A DNA stretch of 64,000 bases from an uncultured Bacteroidaceae bacterium (GCA_934394435.1 CAKRRN010000005.1:1-64000); one strand, 5' to 3'. Shown: positions 51,326-59,463, numbered from the stretch's first letter. Notes: generated from the sequence alone by a model not told the origin. Translations and numbers: made by a program.

Positions 51326-51736
51326 ATGGAAATCATAGTGAACATTCCACAAAACGACTACATCCAACCGACAGAAGTTCGGGAGGATGTAGTACAGAAA
51401 ATCTGCGATGTATTCCTTGACAATCGCGGAGGGTATTATCACAACATCTTCCACCCAGTGAATGACGGAGGCTATCGTGTAAGAACGCTTGGTTTGCGTA
51501 TTCACAAGAAAAGTGGCAGGGCTTATGAGTTTGACCACAAGGCTTTGTTTGACAGCGATGATTTTGTGAAAATCCATGGCTGCGAAATGAAAGCCGCTTT
51601 CCAAGCTCTCATAAAGGCTGGCTATCACATGTACAGAGTATATGAATATGGCTCATGGATGGGGTATGCCTGTGACAAGAAACCACATTACGAAGGAAAT
51701 ACCGAAGTGTTTGAATTCAACGATTTTATTGACTAA
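51326..51736 (+). CDS. Unknown 136-residue protein
   Basis: Contains VREDVVQKICDVFLDNRGGYYHNIFHP, KKSGRAYEFDHKALFDSDDF and FQALIKAGYHMYRVYEYGSW. Alpha/beta pattern; no family recognised. Confidence 0.55.
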   Translation: MEIIVNIPQNDYIQPTEVREDVVQKICDVFLDNRGGYYHNIFHPVNDGGYRVRTLGLRIHKKSGRAYEFDHKALFDSDDFVKIHGCEMKAAFQALIKAGYHMYRVYEYGSWMGYACDKKPHYEGNTEVFEFNDFID

Positions 51737-51750
51737 AAAACAAATACGCT

Positions 51751-52089
51751 ATGACAAGTTTAGAAATGGTGCAGTATAAGCGCACCGACGATATGAATAG
51801 CTTGCATCTGATGCTTGCAAATGAAAGTTCTATCTATGAACTTTGGCACGATACAGCAACTCGCTTAGCAAGAAGAGTCCTTGCCGGCAAGGAAATGGAT
51901 TATGACGAGTTAGCAGCTGAATACGGCAAGAAGATAGCTCCATCACTCGAAAGACTCAGCATCCGTCACCATAAAATTTGTGGAGAGTGGCTGCAAGTTA
52001 CCGATGAGCAGAAGAGAATATTAGCGTGGCAGTGGTTCTATAATGACATCATGGAAACTGTCTTATTCCTCAGACAAGAACTTAAATAA
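51751..52089 (+). CDS. Unknown helical 112-residue protein
   Basis: Helical throughout (WHDTATRLARRVLAGKEMDYDELAAEYGK; LAWQWFYNDIMETVLFLRQEL). No family recognised. Confidence 0.55.
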   Translation: MTSLEMVQYKRTDDMNSLHLMLANESSIYELWHDTATRLARRVLAGKEMDYDELAAEYGKKIAPSLERLSIRHHKICGEWLQVTDEQKRILAWQWFYNDIMETVLFLRQELK

Positions 52090-52098
52090 GTCGAGAAT

Positions 52099-52479
52099 AT
52101 GTTGCCTGATAGTTCAGAAGCCGAGCATTTGGCTGAGATATGCGATTATGACTTCAATGATTACGAACCTTATTCTGCCTTGGAGAAGCAATTCTATCTG
52201 AAAGCAAGAAGCCATTGCTTCTCTAAGGCAGATATAGGTAAGTATGTTATAGTACAAAATTCAAGAAGGAATCGAAATGTCATGCCAACGATGTATCTTG
52301 TTGATAGAGCCAAGACCAAACGTATGTGGTGGTCTCCGGCATCTATTTATGCTATGGTGTTTGAGAGTAAGTCTGCTGCCGAATATCAAGCTAAGAGGTA
52401 TAAGTATAATAAGGCAAGAGTGAAGCAAATAACGCCCAAAATGGCCGATATGGAGTACTACGAAAATAATTATGAATAA
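52099..52479 (+). CDS. Unknown 126-residue protein
   Basis: Acidic start (SSEAEHLAEICDYDFNDYEPYS) and basic, aromatic end (SAAEYQAKRYKYNKARVKQI). The YVIVQNSRRNRNVMPTMYLVDRAKTKRMWWS region could be a small RNA- or DNA-binding domain. Function unknown. Confidence 0.5.
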   Translation: MLPDSSEAEHLAEICDYDFNDYEPYSALEKQFYLKARSHCFSKADIGKYVIVQNSRRNRNVMPTMYLVDRAKTKRMWWSPASIYAMVFESKSAAEYQAKRYKYNKARVKQITPKMADMEYYENNYE

Positions 52480-52487
52480 GAATAACT

Positions 52488-52913
52488 ATGAAATACGAAG
52501 AGTGGAGAAAACAACATCAAGAGAGTTTTAGCAAATTGCCGTTGAAGGCAGCCTTTAGCCAGAAGCAGTTTGAAGAAATGATGTCGGAGTGGGGACTGAC
52601 AACAAGCGAGGAAGATTTGCAGAAGTTACAGCCTCTTGGAGGTGGTGCTTATTGCCTGAAGACTGACTATCACCTCTTTATTGAATGGGGCGAGGAACAG
52701 GACAGGCAGCAAAAGGAGTTCTTGTCCAATGAGGAACAATTAAAGGACGCTCTGATATGCGAGTTTGGAAACCATGAGTGCGGTTATACTATGGATCCGA
52801 AAGAAGCAGTTCGCGAGCTCTTTGACGATAAGGAAGCAAAGAGTAATGAGCTGCTAAAGAAAGTCCTTCCTATCGCATGGAAGGAATATCTTGAAAAATG
52901 CGATGATTACTAA
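52488..52913 (+). CDS. Unknown 141-residue protein
   Basis: Helical and charged (YEEWRKQHQESFSKLPLKAAF, QFEEMMSEWGLTTSEEDLQKLQPL), with GAYCLKTDYHLFIEWGEEQD. Last gene before a terminator. No family recognised. Confidence 0.55.
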   Translation: MKYEEWRKQHQESFSKLPLKAAFSQKQFEEMMSEWGLTTSEEDLQKLQPLGGGAYCLKTDYHLFIEWGEEQDRQQKEFLSNEEQLKDALICEFGNHECGYTMDPKEAVRELFDDKEAKSNELLKKVLPIAWKEYLEKCDDY

Positions 52914-52931
52914 TTATCATATTTGACTGTG

Positions 52932-52966
52932 GTGGCTGCTCGTCCGTGAGGATAGGCAGCTTTTTT
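52932..52966 (+). terminator. Intrinsic terminator
   Basis: GCTGC pairs with GCAGC, with inner TCC-gtga-GGA pairing, followed by six T. The inner pairing is shared with the terminator at 19377. Confidence 0.8.
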
Positions 52967-53001
52967 AATACCGTAAGGCTTTGATACATAACGAAACAAA
53001 C

Positions 53002-53082
53002 TTGCAAATAAGATAAACTTTTCTTGTTAAATACTTGCATATTTGATAAATTATCACTATCTTTGTAATGCAAATAAGATAA
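53002..53082 (+). promoter_or_regulatory. Promoter cassette with three operator copies
   Basis: TTGCAAATAAGATAA at 53002, TTGCATATTTGATAA at 53035, GCAAATAAGATAA at 53070. Promoter TTG 53035-53037, 20 bases, TATCTTTG 53058-53065. Leader ends CTAAACATT before the ATG at 53112. Confidence 0.85.
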
Positions 53083-53111
53083 ATAAGTAATCACTTAAAA
53101 TTCTAAACATT

Positions 53112-53579
53112 ATGGCAACTTATAAGAATATCCTTACCCAAAAGGGTCTTACCGAGAACGAAGTTAAGAACATTGAGCGTGAAATCAAGCTCGATACCTA
53201 CGCAAGTATCTTCAACCAGTATATGAAGGAAGGAGCGAGCGGTTCAGTTAGCGATGCCATTCCGCAGCGTATGCTCTCCCTCATAAAGATTGAGTTCGAT
53301 GATGAGCGTGAAATGGCAGAGTGGGAAAATGACAACCTTTTCTTAGGTGCTACAGACTTGGAGCTGGCTATTGCCTATGTAAGAAAGAATGTCGATATGG
53401 AGCGTGTAGAGAGAGTCCGTTCGGTCCTCGCTTCAAACAATATGGAACTTGATGATGTGGACGAGGATCTGTCAGATGAAATCTACGACCTCATGGAGGA
53501 GTATGGCGCAGACCACGACCTCGCAGAAGGTTGGTGGGAGTATGAGGGAACAACCGAAGATGTACTGAAGGAACTTTAA
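53112..53579 (+). CDS. Unknown 155-residue acidic protein
   Basis: Helical, acidic protein (LTENEVKNIEREIKLDTYASIFNQYMKEG; DDVDEDLSDEIYDLMEEYGADHDLAEGWWEYEG). First gene of the last cassette operon. No family recognised. Confidence 0.55.
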   Translation: MATYKNILTQKGLTENEVKNIEREIKLDTYASIFNQYMKEGASGSVSDAIPQRMLSLIKIEFDDEREMAEWENDNLFLGATDLELAIAYVRKNVDMERVERVRSVLASNNMELDDVDEDLSDEIYDLMEEYGADHDLAEGWWEYEGTTEDVLKEL

Positions 53580-53590
53580 TATTGGCAATT

Positions 53591-54391
53591 ATGGAAACGA
53601 TAAATGCATATCCAACATTGGAAGTGGAAAGATACAATCTTACGCAAGCAGACTTGCGCACCAAAGGATTGAACCTATATATCATCGTGGAGCGCGACCA
53701 CAACTATTATGACGACTCAGACACAAACTTTCTGTATTTTGATGCTGAAGACAATCGACTGAAGACCGGCCAGTGGACAACAAGAGGGTATTGTGGTGAC
53801 TTTTACTATGACTATCCTCGTATTACGGAAGCCGACAATAGTATCAAAAATAAAGCACTTGTTGCAATGCGAGACTATGCAAAAAGTGTATCGACACCAT
53901 CGAGCCTGACCACAATGTGGTGGAGAGATTACGATATAGAGGAGTTTGGAATCCCTTGTGCTGTATCTGGAGGTCGCAAATACCAAGGAGAAGGAGTGTT
54001 AGTTAAACTATACAACCACAAGAGCTATTACGGTTCTTCGGAAAGTGTTTCTTTATGGACTGGCGAGAAGATGGAATTTGTCAATCCTTATTTCGTGAAA
54101 GTCGATGCGGATTTGGTTTTCTCCAAGATGTACGAGGTTCTTGATGATATGTCATTTGATGAACTGTATAAGTTCATAAATGAGTTCTACGACTCTCGTT
54201 ATGATAATCCAACAACATTGATGTTAGAGAGGATATGTCCGATAGTTCCTACGAACCGACCTACCATTGAAGACAAACGCAGGAACCTGCGAGAATGGGT
54301 CGCAGACAAGTTCAGCGACAAAACTCCGGAAGAGCAAGAGAAAATAACACATTGTATCATGATGAAGAAATACGGAAAGGACACAATATGA
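53591..54391 (+). CDS. Unknown 266-residue protein
   Basis: Begins at the ATG at 53591 (an upstream in-frame TTG is possible). Contains many Tyr/Asp (DHNYYDDSDTNFLYFDAEDN, YCGDFYYDYPRITEAD) and a central basic loop. The last 50 residues (NRPTIEDKRRNLREWVADKFSDKTPEEQEKITHCIM) are helical. Function unknown. Confidence 0.55.
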   Translation: METINAYPTLEVERYNLTQADLRTKGLNLYIIVERDHNYYDDSDTNFLYFDAEDNRLKTGQWTTRGYCGDFYYDYPRITEADNSIKNKALVAMRDYAKSVSTPSSLTTMWWRDYDIEEFGIPCAVSGGRKYQGEGVLVKLYNHKSYYGSSESVSLWTGEKMEFVNPYFVKVDADLVFSKMYEVLDDMSFDELYKFINEFYDSRYDNPTTLMLERICPIVPTNRPTIEDKRRNLREWVADKFSDKTPEEQEKITHCIMMKKYGKDTI

Positions 54392-54777
54392 AACTAATAT
54401 TGACAGACACAAATAAGGGGTATTCCTGGAGTAACAGAAACAAATATTATCTCTGTGAAACACAGAAGGAGTACGACGAGCTTGTGGAGAAATACAAGAA
54501 CCACGAAAACTACCGTAAGGTTTATATGTTTGGGTGTTATCGTGAGGTGGCAAACTCCACGCAAGTACAAATTGGTGTGGGTATACATTGCCGACCACAT
54601 ACAGAAGTGAGCGATGGCTATGCTGTTCATGGTGGTCACACTTTGGATGCGGAGGGAATAACTGTCAGTTATAGAAATGGTACGTCGTCTATGGACTACA
54701 CATCATACGAGCACTATATTAAACCGGGGTCTATCAAGGTAGACGAAAAGGCAAAAACAGAAAGTTGGTGGGTATGA
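54388..54777 (+). CDS. Unknown 129-residue protein
   Basis: Starts at the ATG at 54388, overlapping the previous stop. LTDTNKGYSWSNRNKYYLCETQKEYDELVEKY, then a beta-rich end with His/Gly residues (DGYAVHGGHTLDAEG). No family recognised. Confidence 0.55.
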   Translation: MKLILTDTNKGYSWSNRNKYYLCETQKEYDELVEKYKNHENYRKVYMFGCYREVANSTQVQIGVGIHCRPHTEVSDGYAVHGGHTLDAEGITVSYRNGTSSMDYTSYEHYIKPGSIKVDEKAKTESWWV

Positions 54778-55106
54778 ACAAAAGAATTTTGACTCCAGCA
54801 CCTATTGACAACAAGAATATTCTCGAGGATTTTGCCGACACCATTGTTCGCGAGTTCGATGACGGAGTAGCGGAGCGCCAAACATTTTGGCGAGACAGGC
54901 GTATGTATCTTGTAGATTACGCCTTTGGCACCAACCGCGGAACTGTCAAGTGTGTATATGGTAATCCAACTGACCTTGACATCTTAAAGTTAAGGGATGA
55001 GTTGTCCAGATACCTTAACTGTGACGAAGAGAGAAATGCAAGCTGCTGCGAATTGGAGGTAGACGGAAAAGATATACGCATCGCTTTCTATTGGAGAGAA
55101 GAATAA
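54774..55106 (+). CDS. Unknown 110-residue protein
   Basis: Starts at the ATG at 54774 (four-base overlap). VERQTFWRD-like region (DGVAERQTFWRDRRMYLVDYAFG) and a C-terminal strand (LEVDGKDIRIAFYWREE). Last gene before the terminator that separates the small-gene region from the head genes. Confidence 0.55.
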   Translation: MNKRILTPAPIDNKNILEDFADTIVREFDDGVAERQTFWRDRRMYLVDYAFGTNRGTVKCVYGNPTDLDILKLRDELSRYLNCDEERNASCCELEVDGKDIRIAFYWREE

Positions 55107-55133
55107 AGATTTATAGTTTAGTTTTTTAAGTGC

Positions 55134-55172
55134 AGAGGGACGGGCTAATTTGCGGCTCGTTCCTCTTTTTTT
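55134..55172 (+). terminator. Intrinsic terminator
   Basis: AGAGGGACGGGC pairs (with two G-U or T-G mismatches) with GCTCGTTCCTCT, followed by seven T. Confidence 0.85.
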
Positions 55173-55194
55173 GTGGCAAAACACAGTTGTTTAC

Positions 55195-55210
55195 TGAACG
55201 ATAGCGTTCA
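55195..55210. promoter_or_regulatory. Palindrome upstream of the head promoter
   Basis: TGAACG-ATAG-CGTTCA, a six-base inverted repeat about 45 bases before the -7 box; possible activator or repressor site distinct from the GCAAATAAGATAA system. Confidence 0.45.
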
Positions 55211-55254
55211 CTACTATTTGATAACCTCTGACGAACACACAACTTATTATAACT

Positions 55255-55262
55255 TACCTTTG
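55255..55262 (+). promoter_or_regulatory. Probable promoter of the head operon
   Basis: TACCTTTG matches the TAnnTTTG -7 box; no -33 box is visible and no operator copy is near, so a late activator may be needed. Confidence 0.55.
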
Positions 55263-55327
55263 CTATTAACAAAACAAAAATGCTTCATTTCTGCTGTGGG
55301 GCATACGGAATAAACAAACGAATAAGA

Positions 55328-56647
55328 ATGGCAAAATTAAGAATTTACAATCAGATTGTCAACGAGGAGGATAAGGTCTTTCTGCAGGACTGGTACGGCA
55401 CGGACGGTGTTTGCTACAAAGACATTCCAGAGTTCCTTGACTCCATGGAAGAGGGCGACAACGAGATTGACATCAAGCTTCACTGCCCTGGCGGAGATTG
55501 CATTGAAGGTTGGGCAATCTATGACGCTCTGCGTAACTCCGGCAAGACAATTTCTGCTACCATCGAGGGCGAGTGTTCCTCTATGGCGACAATCATTCTC
55601 CTTGCCGCTCCAAAGGAACGGAGATTTGGCTTTGAGAACGCCCGAATGTGTATTCATAACCCTGCTGTTGCGTGGCTTGACCTTTGGAGTGACGAAAGGC
55701 TCACGGCAGACGAAATTAAGAACCTCAAAGCAAAGCTGACAGCGCAGGAAATCTCTCTCATTGAGGAGCAGAACAAAATTCTGAACCTTTACGTTGAGCG
55801 CACAGGAGCAGACCGCGAGGAATTGCAGTCGCTCATGAACGAGGACAAGTACGTTAACATGGCACGGGCAGCAAAACTTGGCTTCATAGCCTCAACACTC
55901 GCTCCTAATACGGACAACAAGAAAAAACATAAATCATCAAATTCAAACAAAATGGCAAAAGAACAGATTAAGATTGAGAACCGCATCGTAAAGAAGCTGC
56001 TCTCTATGGCTGGTATCGCCAAGATTGAGGACGTGCAGATCCTCGACCAAAAGATTACCGCCGCCGACGGCACCGAGTTCACCGTAGAGCGTGAGGACGG
56101 CGACCCGCAGGTTGGCGACAAGGCTTATCCCAACGGAACATACGTTCTTGAGGACGGCACTACTATCGTAGTTGCAGACGAGGTTATCGAGTCCATCACT
56201 CCTGCCGACAATGGCGAGGGCGAAGGTGGCGACGGCAACGGCGAGGGTGACGGAAGCAATGACCTCAAGGCACAGGTAGACAACCTCACGCAGCAGGTAG
56301 CCGACCTTACCGAGCAGGTGAACACACTCACCTCCGAGAAGGAAGCTCTCGCAACCGACAAGGCAAATCTCGAAAGCAAGGTTACAGACCTTGAGGCAAA
56401 GGTGGCAGCACTGGAGCCAGAGGCAAAGACCGACGAGGAGAAGGCTATCCTTGATGTCGTAAACAAAGCCGGTGGCAAGGCGTGGCTCGACGGACTGAAG
56501 GATATGTCATCCACATTCACCGCAAGCAACCGTAAGTTTGTGGCTCATGGCGACAACAACGGCGGACAGCAGGGCGAGACAAGAGCACAGCGTATGCTCC
56601 GTGAGCAGCGTGAACGTCAGGAGGCAAAGCGCAAGGCTCGCAAGTAG
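55328..56647 (+). CDS. Prohead protease (ClpP-like) fused to scaffold
   Basis: 439 residues from the ATG at 55328; an in-frame ATG at 55280 would add an unlikely segment. Residues 1-200 form an S14/ClpP-type protease: DIKLHCPGGDCIEGWAIYDAL, GECSSMATIILLAAP with the Ser nucleophile, and MCIHNPAVAW with the His. From residue 209 the sequence turns into a scaffold: an acidic domain, a Gly/Asp linker, a coiled coil (NDLKAQVDNLTQQVADLTEQ) and a basic end (REQRERQEAKRKARK). It would assemble the procapsid and then remove the scaffold. Confidence 0.88.
   Translation: MAKLRIYNQIVNEEDKVFLQDWYGTDGVCYKDIPEFLDSMEEGDNEIDIKLHCPGGDCIEGWAIYDALRNSGKTISATIEGECSSMATIILLAAPKERRFGFENARMCIHNPAVAWLDLWSDERLTADEIKNLKAKLTAQEISLIEEQNKILNLYVERTGADREELQSLMNEDKYVNMARAAKLGFIASTLAPNTDNKKKHKSSNSNKMAKEQIKIENRIVKKLLSMAGIAKIEDVQILDQKITAADGTEFTVEREDGDPQVGDKAYPNGTYVLEDGTTIVVADEVIESITPADNGEGEGGDGNGEGDGSNDLKAQVDNLTQQVADLTEQVNTLTSEKEALATDKANLESKVTDLEAKVAALEPEAKTDEEKAILDVVNKAGGKAWLDGLKDMSSTFTASNRKFVAHGDNNGGQQGETRAQRMLREQRERQEAKRKARK
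55952..56647 (+). CDS. Nested scaffold protein from an internal start
   Basis: The internal, in-frame ATG at 55952 sits in an A-rich stretch (TCAAACAAAATGGCAAAA) resembling the start regions of other genes here and falls exactly at the protease-scaffold border. Translation would give a 231-residue stand-alone scaffold, like Nu3 within the lambda C gene. Lambda-type systems need more scaffold than protease, so this makes sense. Not proven. Confidence 0.55.
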   Translation: MAKEQIKIENRIVKKLLSMAGIAKIEDVQILDQKITAADGTEFTVEREDGDPQVGDKAYPNGTYVLEDGTTIVVADEVIESITPADNGEGEGGDGNGEGDGSNDLKAQVDNLTQQVADLTEQVNTLTSEKEALATDKANLESKVTDLEAKVAALEPEAKTDEEKAILDVVNKAGGKAWLDGLKDMSSTFTASNRKFVAHGDNNGGQQGETRAQRMLREQRERQEAKRKARK

Positions 56648-56685
56648 TAATCAACATGTATAACGAATAAAACAAGAAGCATTAT

Positions 56686-57777
56686 ATGAAAACAATAGAC
56701 TTCAATAGTTTTACCGTTGACAATGGTGCGATTCGTGACCTTAACGAGTTGCTTTTCACATCAATCTTTAACGACCCCGACCTTGAGCGTACCTGTACCA
56801 TGGTGACAGACCTCACCAATGGTCAGAAGTTCGGTATGCTCGACTCTATGGGTGATGTCGGCGAGAGCGGCGGTGGCTGTGACCCCACCTACAGCAAGAT
56901 TAAGGTTACTGGTATCGAGAAGACTTGGGATTTGGGCAAGTGGCGCATCCCTAAGTCTGTCTGCTACGAGGACCTGACCAACACGCTCGCCAAGTATGGA
57001 ATGCATCCTGGCACAGAAGCAGGCGACATCACCGATACGCCTTACTTCGACAAGGTTCTTGAACCTCTGCTCCAGAAGGCTATCACCGAGATGTTCTGGC
57101 GTCTTACATGGTTCGGTGACAAGGACGCAAAGAACGTATCCTCATCTGGCATTGACACCGCTGGAGGTGGTCATATCACCGATACCATTGACCCGAAGTT
57201 GCTCAAGCCGACCGATGGCTTCTGGAAGCGTCTGCAGGCTATCATCGCCGAAAATGCCGGACAGCAGACACAGATTGCAGCCAACAACTCTGCATCTAAG
57301 GCTCTTCAGAAAACAGACCTCCGCAAGTCGGGTGTGGCTATCGGTATCGTAGATGATATGCTCACCGACGCAGACTCTCGCATCTTCGACAAGCCAGACC
57401 ACGCTATCATGATGACCAACTCGCTCTACAAGGCTCTGCGTAACGATGTCGTAGACAAGTACGGCAAGACGACAATGCCTTTCGAGTTCGTCAGTTCTGG
57501 TATCGGTCTGTCCGAGTATGACGGCCATACCGTGATTGTGCTTGACATTTGGGACCGCCTTATCCGCAAGTTCGAGGACAACGGCACGACCCTCAACTGC
57601 CCGCACCGCGCCGTTCTCTGCTCACCGAGCAACCTCTTCGTAGGAACCTCCGATAAAGACCGTATGTCATCACTTGATGTAGAGTTCGACAAGCGCAAGC
57701 GTGACAACTACATCTTCGCCGAGTCAGACCTTGGCACTGTCATTGGTGAGGACGACCTCGTACAGGTGGCTATCTAA
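56686..57777 (+). CDS. Major capsid protein
   Basis: 363 residues directly after the protease-scaffold gene. Contains an N-terminal arm, then GQKFGMLDSMGDVGESGGG, EKTWDLGKWRIPKSVCYEDL, ITEMFWRLTWFGDKDA, and a C-terminal domain with MTNSLYKALRNDVVDKYG, FVGTSDKDRMSSLDVEFDKRKRDNYIFAESDLG. The ADS/Tyr pattern near the end is as in HK97-fold capsid proteins of Bacteroidota phages. Good codon bias (G+C-richer third positions) fits high expression. Confidence 0.85.
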   Translation: MKTIDFNSFTVDNGAIRDLNELLFTSIFNDPDLERTCTMVTDLTNGQKFGMLDSMGDVGESGGGCDPTYSKIKVTGIEKTWDLGKWRIPKSVCYEDLTNTLAKYGMHPGTEAGDITDTPYFDKVLEPLLQKAITEMFWRLTWFGDKDAKNVSSSGIDTAGGGHITDTIDPKLLKPTDGFWKRLQAIIAENAGQQTQIAANNSASKALQKTDLRKSGVAIGIVDDMLTDADSRIFDKPDHAIMMTNSLYKALRNDVVDKYGKTTMPFEFVSSGIGLSEYDGHTVIVLDIWDRLIRKFEDNGTTLNCPHRAVLCSPSNLFVGTSDKDRMSSLDVEFDKRKRDNYIFAESDLGTVIGEDDLVQVAI

Positions 57778-57795
57778 CAACAAGTCTAACAAGGA

Positions 57796-57819
57796 GGGGA
57801 GGCCGCAAACCTCCCCTTT
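57796..57819 (+). terminator. Hairpin terminator or attenuator after the capsid gene
   Basis: GGGGAGG pairs with CCTCCCC around a seven-base loop and is followed by TTT only; probably a partial terminator that lowers expression of the genes after the capsid gene. Confidence 0.65.
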
Positions 57820-57840
57820 ATGAATTAAAAACATACAATT

Positions 57841-58422
57841 ATGGCAGAAACATGTGATTACGCTCTTGCACAGGACATTTCCGTATCGTGCGAGAAACCA
57901 CAGAAAGCCGGAATGATGAATAAGGGCTACCTTGTCAATTTTGATGATGTTGACTGGGCAACACTCGTACAGACAGGAAACATCGTTTCAAAGCTCGCCC
58001 TCTTGCAAGGTAAAGCTTATGAGGTAGTCGTTCCTGGCAAGACTCCATTCACGGGAACGCAGACCGCACTTGTAGTTGGTACATATCTCAACAAGTTCAC
58101 TAAGACGGTTTCTATCGTGGTGCTCAACTCTGGTCCCGATGTTTCAAAGAACGTCATTGACCAGCTCGCCAATGGTCGTTTCATCTTCATTGGCGAGAAC
58201 AAATACAAAGGTACAGACGACAAGAATACCTTTGAAATCTTCGGTCTGGAGCAGGGGCTTACCGCTTCTGAAATGACAAATGACAAGTACAGCGAGGACA
58301 CTGAAGGCGGTTGGGCTGTAACGCTGACAGAGGAGAATGCTCCAAGTAGTGGCATCTTCTTCTTCTCCGAGTCGGTTGCAGCAACACGCGCTGCACTCGC
58401 TTCTCTCGTAAAAGGCTCATAA
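57841..58422 (+). CDS. Structural protein, possibly decoration or tail-tube protein
   Basis: 193 residues, beta-rich (AYEVVVPGKTPFTGTQTALVVGTYLNKFTKTVSIVVLNSGPDV; then FIFIGENKYKGTDDKNTFEIFGLEQGLTA). Position right after the capsid gene suggests a capsid-related or major tail protein. No definite family. Confidence 0.5.
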   Translation: MAETCDYALAQDISVSCEKPQKAGMMNKGYLVNFDDVDWATLVQTGNIVSKLALLQGKAYEVVVPGKTPFTGTQTALVVGTYLNKFTKTVSIVVLNSGPDVSKNVIDQLANGRFIFIGENKYKGTDDKNTFEIFGLEQGLTASEMTNDKYSEDTEGGWAVTLTEENAPSSGIFFFSESVAATRAALASLVKGS

Positions 58423-58432
58423 GAGATAGCGT

Positions 58433-59179
58433 ATGGAAGAATACGAGATTATTATGAGCCGACTGACTGATATGAGGAGCCGTTTCGATAGCGGCTTCTC
58501 ATCATCAGACAGGAGCTATATTGAGCAGCTTTACAGAAGTCTGCTCAACAAGACGGTAAGGCGTAGCGGATGCGCTGACTGCTACCGCGATGCCTTTCTT
58601 GAAATTTACACTTATCTCAAAAGAACAGGGAAAATGCCTACTAAACCCAATTACGTTCTGAAGGCGGGTGTCATTGTGCATCCCAATGGAACAAATCAGT
58701 TTTATGCAAATGCGAACATTCCAGACGAGGTTGCGGAAAAGCGCCTCGCAGAGTACCCCGAATCAATCTCCGACTTCCTCTCGTACCCGAGTGACTACAT
58801 CGCTCGTGTCGAAGCACGCAAAAATGGTGAGGTGTCTGCTCCGACAGACCTCGAAGCCATGTCGGCAGCGTATAAGGAGGCTGTGGAGGAGCGTAATGCA
58901 GCAACAATCGAGATTGCTGCAAAAAAGCAGGAGATTGAAACCCTCAAGGCGAAACTGGCTCTTACCGAGGATGAACTTGCATCCGTGAAGAAACAGCTTG
59001 AGGATCAGCCCACCGCATCAGCAGATGATGACGGCGCACTCTCAATGGAGATTGAAACCCTCAAATCAGACCTCGAAGCGGCAAACGCAGAGAACGCCGC
59101 TCTGAAGAAAGAGCTTGAGGAAGTAAAAGCCGCAGCCGGCACTACCACCAAGAAACGTGGTGCCAAGTCTGCAGAGTAA
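58433..59179 (+). CDS. Coiled-coil virion-region protein
   Basis: 248 residues. N-terminal 110 residues: a small domain with CADCYRDAFLEIYTYLKRTG and a GVIVHPNGTNQFYANANIPDEVAEKRLAEYPE segment like the N-terminal domain of some head-associated proteins. Residues 125-235 form a long coiled coil with Lys-rich end. Function unknown. Confidence 0.55.
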   Translation: MEEYEIIMSRLTDMRSRFDSGFSSSDRSYIEQLYRSLLNKTVRRSGCADCYRDAFLEIYTYLKRTGKMPTKPNYVLKAGVIVHPNGTNQFYANANIPDEVAEKRLAEYPESISDFLSYPSDYIARVEARKNGEVSAPTDLEAMSAAYKEAVEERNAATIEIAAKKQEIETLKAKLALTEDELASVKKQLEDQPTASADDDGALSMEIETLKSDLEAANAENAALKKELEEVKAAAGTTTKKRGAKSAE

Positions 59180-59197
59180 CCCTTTTAAGTAATCATC

Positions 59198-59431
59198 ATG
59201 GCAGAATACAATGAAAAGAAACGTAACGCACTCGGCATCATCGGGTGGTTCGTAGTGTCACTCGTCATCAATCTTCTCGCTCTTGTGCCTATGGTACTCC
59301 GCGAGCGTTACCAGTGGAAGAAGTACAACCTCCCCGAAATCGAGTGGTACGACATTCTGCGCTACGGCGTGGCAATCGTCATCGGCAGTGGTCTGCAAGG
59401 ACTGGCACTGCAGTATTTCTTTGAAATGTAA
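59198..59431 (+). CDS. Small protein with two membrane segments, holin-like
   Basis: 77 residues: ALGIIGWFVVSLVINLLALVPMVL (first membrane helix), a charged loop (RERYQWKKYNLPEIEWYD), then LRYGVAIVIGSGLQGLALQYFF (second helix). Size and topology resemble a class II holin, but it lies inside the head operon, so this role is uncertain. Confidence 0.5.
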   Translation: MAEYNEKKRNALGIIGWFVVSLVINLLALVPMVLRERYQWKKYNLPEIEWYDILRYGVAIVIGSGLQGLALQYFFEM

Positions 59432-59463
59432 CATCGGAAACAAACAAATAACCCATTGCACTC

